Made by a program: the position numbers and the translations under genes. The notes beneath the pieces are model-generated. The model searched no databases and had not been told where the DNA came from. It was given only the letters and a program-made list of their open reading frames with translations. A stretch of 64,000 bases of DNA from JBEVOS01 sp044226655 (GTDB lineage Bacteria > Pseudomonadota > Alphaproteobacteria > Caulobacterales > Aquidulcibacteraceae), in NCBI GenBank assembly GCA_044226655.1, contig JBGAGO010000002.1, forward strand, positions 620,001-684,000, read 5' to 3'. Shown here piece after piece: positions 62,690 through 64,000 of this stretch; within the stretch, counting starts at the first letter, position 1, and the number at the start of each line of letters is the position of its first letter.

Positions 62690-64000
62690 ATGGCTTGGAA
62701 CATTTCTGCCGGCGCGATCCGCAATCCGGTTCCGCCCATCGTGCTGATGATCGGGCTGCTTTTCGCGGGCCTCACGGCCTATTCGCGCCTGCCGATCAAT
62801 CAATTGCCCAATATCGAGTTCGGCGGCTTCGTGGTTTCCGTCGCGCAGGCGGGCGCTGCGCCGACCGATATGGAAACGCAGATCACCCAGCGCATCGAGA
62901 GCGCGCTCACCTCGCTTGAAGGCGTGCATCGCGTCACCTCCGAAATTTCGCCCGGCTATTCGCAAACCGAGGTCGAGCTTGAATCGAACGCCGACGTCAC
63001 GCGCGCCATCGACGATGCGCGCGACGCCATCAGCCGCATCCGCAGCGATCTCCCCGCCGACATCACCGAGCCTGTGATCGAGCGGCGCGATTCCGCGTCC
63101 GATCCAATCGCCTATTTCGTGATCGAAAGCCCCGGCAAATCGGCGGCCGATCTTTCCTGGTTCATCGACAATGATCTGACGCGCCAATTGCTCGCCATTC
63201 CCGGCGTCAGCGCGATTCAGCGCCTGGGCGGCGTCGATCGCGAAATCCGCGTCGATGTCGATCCCGAGCGGCTGCAGGCCTATGGCATTTCCGCGGATTC
63301 GATCAGCCAGCAATTGCGCGCGCGCAATATCGATCTGCCCGGTGGGCGCGCCCAGGTCGGCGGGCAAGCGCAATCGATCCGCACTTTGGGCAGCGCCGAT
63401 ACGGTCGAGCAATTGGGCGAAACCCGCATCACCGGCGCAGATGGCCGCGTGCTGCGGCTCGACGATATCGCCACGGTGACGGATTCCTCCACCGATCTCG
63501 CCAGCATCACTCGCTATAACGGCCAGCCCGTCGTCGGCTTCCTGATCCAGCGCTCGAAGGGATCGAGCGAGGTGCAGGTGTTCGACCGCGTGCAGGAGAA
63601 GCTCGACGAAATCCATCACGGCGATTCCAACACCTCGTTCCGCCTGATTGGCTCGCCGGTGAGCTTCATCCGCGGCATGCACGAAAGCTCCATCCATGCG
63701 CTGCTCGAAGGCGCGTTCCTGGCCTGTCTCGTCGTGCTGCTGGTGCTGGGCGATTGGCGCGCGACGCTGATCGCAGCGACCGCCATTCCGCTCGCCATCA
63801 TCCCGACCTTCGCGGCGATCGAGACTTTGGGCTTCACGCTCAACATGATCACGCTGATCGCGCTCGCCCTCGTGGCCGGCGTGCTGGTCGATGACGCCAT
63901 CGTCGAGATCGAGAACATCGTACGCCATATGCGGATGGGCAAATCGCCCTATCAGGCCGCGCTCGAAGCGGCCGATGAAATCGGCCTCGCGGTCGTGGCG
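62690..64000 (+). CDS. RND efflux pump inner-membrane protein (3' truncated by window end)
   Basis: 437 codons present. TM1 (about 14-33), then the porter domain with LPNIEFGGFVVSVAQAGAAPTDME, PGVSAIQRLGG and VRVDV-type strands, then TM2-TM4 with ALVAGVLVDDAIVEIENI, which carries the TM4 DD pair of the proton relay. Members are about 1,020-1,050 residues, so more than half lies beyond the window. Probably a multidrug or HAE1-type exporter. Confidence 0.93.
   Translation, partial: MAWNISAGAIRNPVPPIVLMIGLLFAGLTAYSRLPINQLPNIEFGGFVVSVAQAGAAPTDMETQITQRIESALTSLEGVHRVTSEISPGYSQTEVELESNADVTRAIDDARDAISRIRSDLPADITEPVIERRDSASDPIAYFVIESPGKSAADLSWFIDNDLTRQLLAIPGVSAIQRLGGVDREIRVDVDPERLQAYGISADSISQQLRARNIDLPGGRAQVGGQAQSIRTLGSADTVEQLGETRITGADGRVLRLDDIATVTDSSTDLASITRYNGQPVVGFLIQRSKGSSEVQVFDRVQEKLDEIHHGDSNTSFRLIGSPVSFIRGMHESSIHALLEGAFLACLVVLLVLGDWRATLIAATAIPLAIIPTFAAIETLGFTLNMITLIALALVAGVLVDDAIVEIENIVRHMRMGKSPYQAALEAADEIGLAVVA

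Overview
The window reads as chromosomal DNA of a high-GC, flagellated alphaproteobacterium, most likely in or near Caulobacterales (Hyphomonadaceae/Caulobacteraceae type). The reasons are the divergent fliX/flgI pair, the FlbT/FlaF flagellin regulators, a DksA with one zinc-site cysteine, a perfect TTAA-N7-TTAA CtrA-type box, a NodT-type efflux protein, and many GGDEF/EAL and receiver proteins. Species is not determinable from this window. Genes are densely packed, with many ATGA, TGATG and TAGTG overlaps.

Layout. 1-5.7 kb: the tail of an unknown gene, a REP-like hairpin, a DUF2214 membrane protein coupled to dksA, then flagellar genes fliX // flgI-flgJ-flgN-like, and a short flagellin-like protein behind a CtrA box. 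5.8-7.6 kb: TetR regulator divergent from an NAD-dependent reductase. 7.6-10.3 kb: flagellin cluster (flbT-flaF-flagellin-flaG), with a sigma-54-type promoter before the flagellin. 10.4-13.7 kb: MoxR ATPase, two overlapping mini-membrane proteins, a secreted protein and a CoxE-type VWA protein. 13.7-22.3 kb: housekeeping and accessory genes (MFS, ferredoxin, hotdog thioesterases, methyltransferases, degenerate TIR-like membrane protein, Nudix, SDR, HPt, NnrU, mini-proteins).

22.36-24.71 kb is the most unusual part. A tRNA-Lys(CTT) has a 43-bp copy of its 3' end 2.27 kb downstream, bracketing three tightly coupled genes of unrecognised family. One has a HEPN-type R-x6-H motif and all three appear to end in, or contain, winged-helix folds. 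There is no integrase. I regard this as a non-autonomous tRNA-targeted mini-island carrying a candidate defence or toxin system.

24.8-28.9 kb: metal-uptake cluster (MerC-domain protein, small CxxC secreted protein, ZnuD-like TonB receptor, DUF2946-like protein) and an IsdG-like monooxygenase. 29-34 kb: catabolic operon with a GntR regulator, PrpD-, LeuD- and LeuC-like enzymes and a PEP-mutase/isocitrate-lyase-family lyase, which together suggest a methylcitrate-like dehydrate-rehydrate-cleave route. It is divergent from a Baeyer-Villiger monooxygenase. 36-38.4 kb: dispersed inverted repeat next to a two-gene membrane module of unknown function.

38.5-47.2 kb: a complete chemotaxis set (pseudo-receiver, CheZ-like, CheY, CheA with a C-terminal receiver, CheW, CheR, CheB, soluble triple-PAS chemoreceptor). 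47.3-50.4 kb: ogt and a three-gene ABC exporter. 50.6-59.1 kb: c-di-GMP and phosphorelay genes (CHASE4-GGDEF-EAL, REC-GGDEF-EAL, lone REC, hybrid histidine kinase, one GNAT). 59.1-64 kb: RND efflux system, with the NodT outer-membrane factor divergent from tetR-adaptor-RND pump; the pump runs off the window end.
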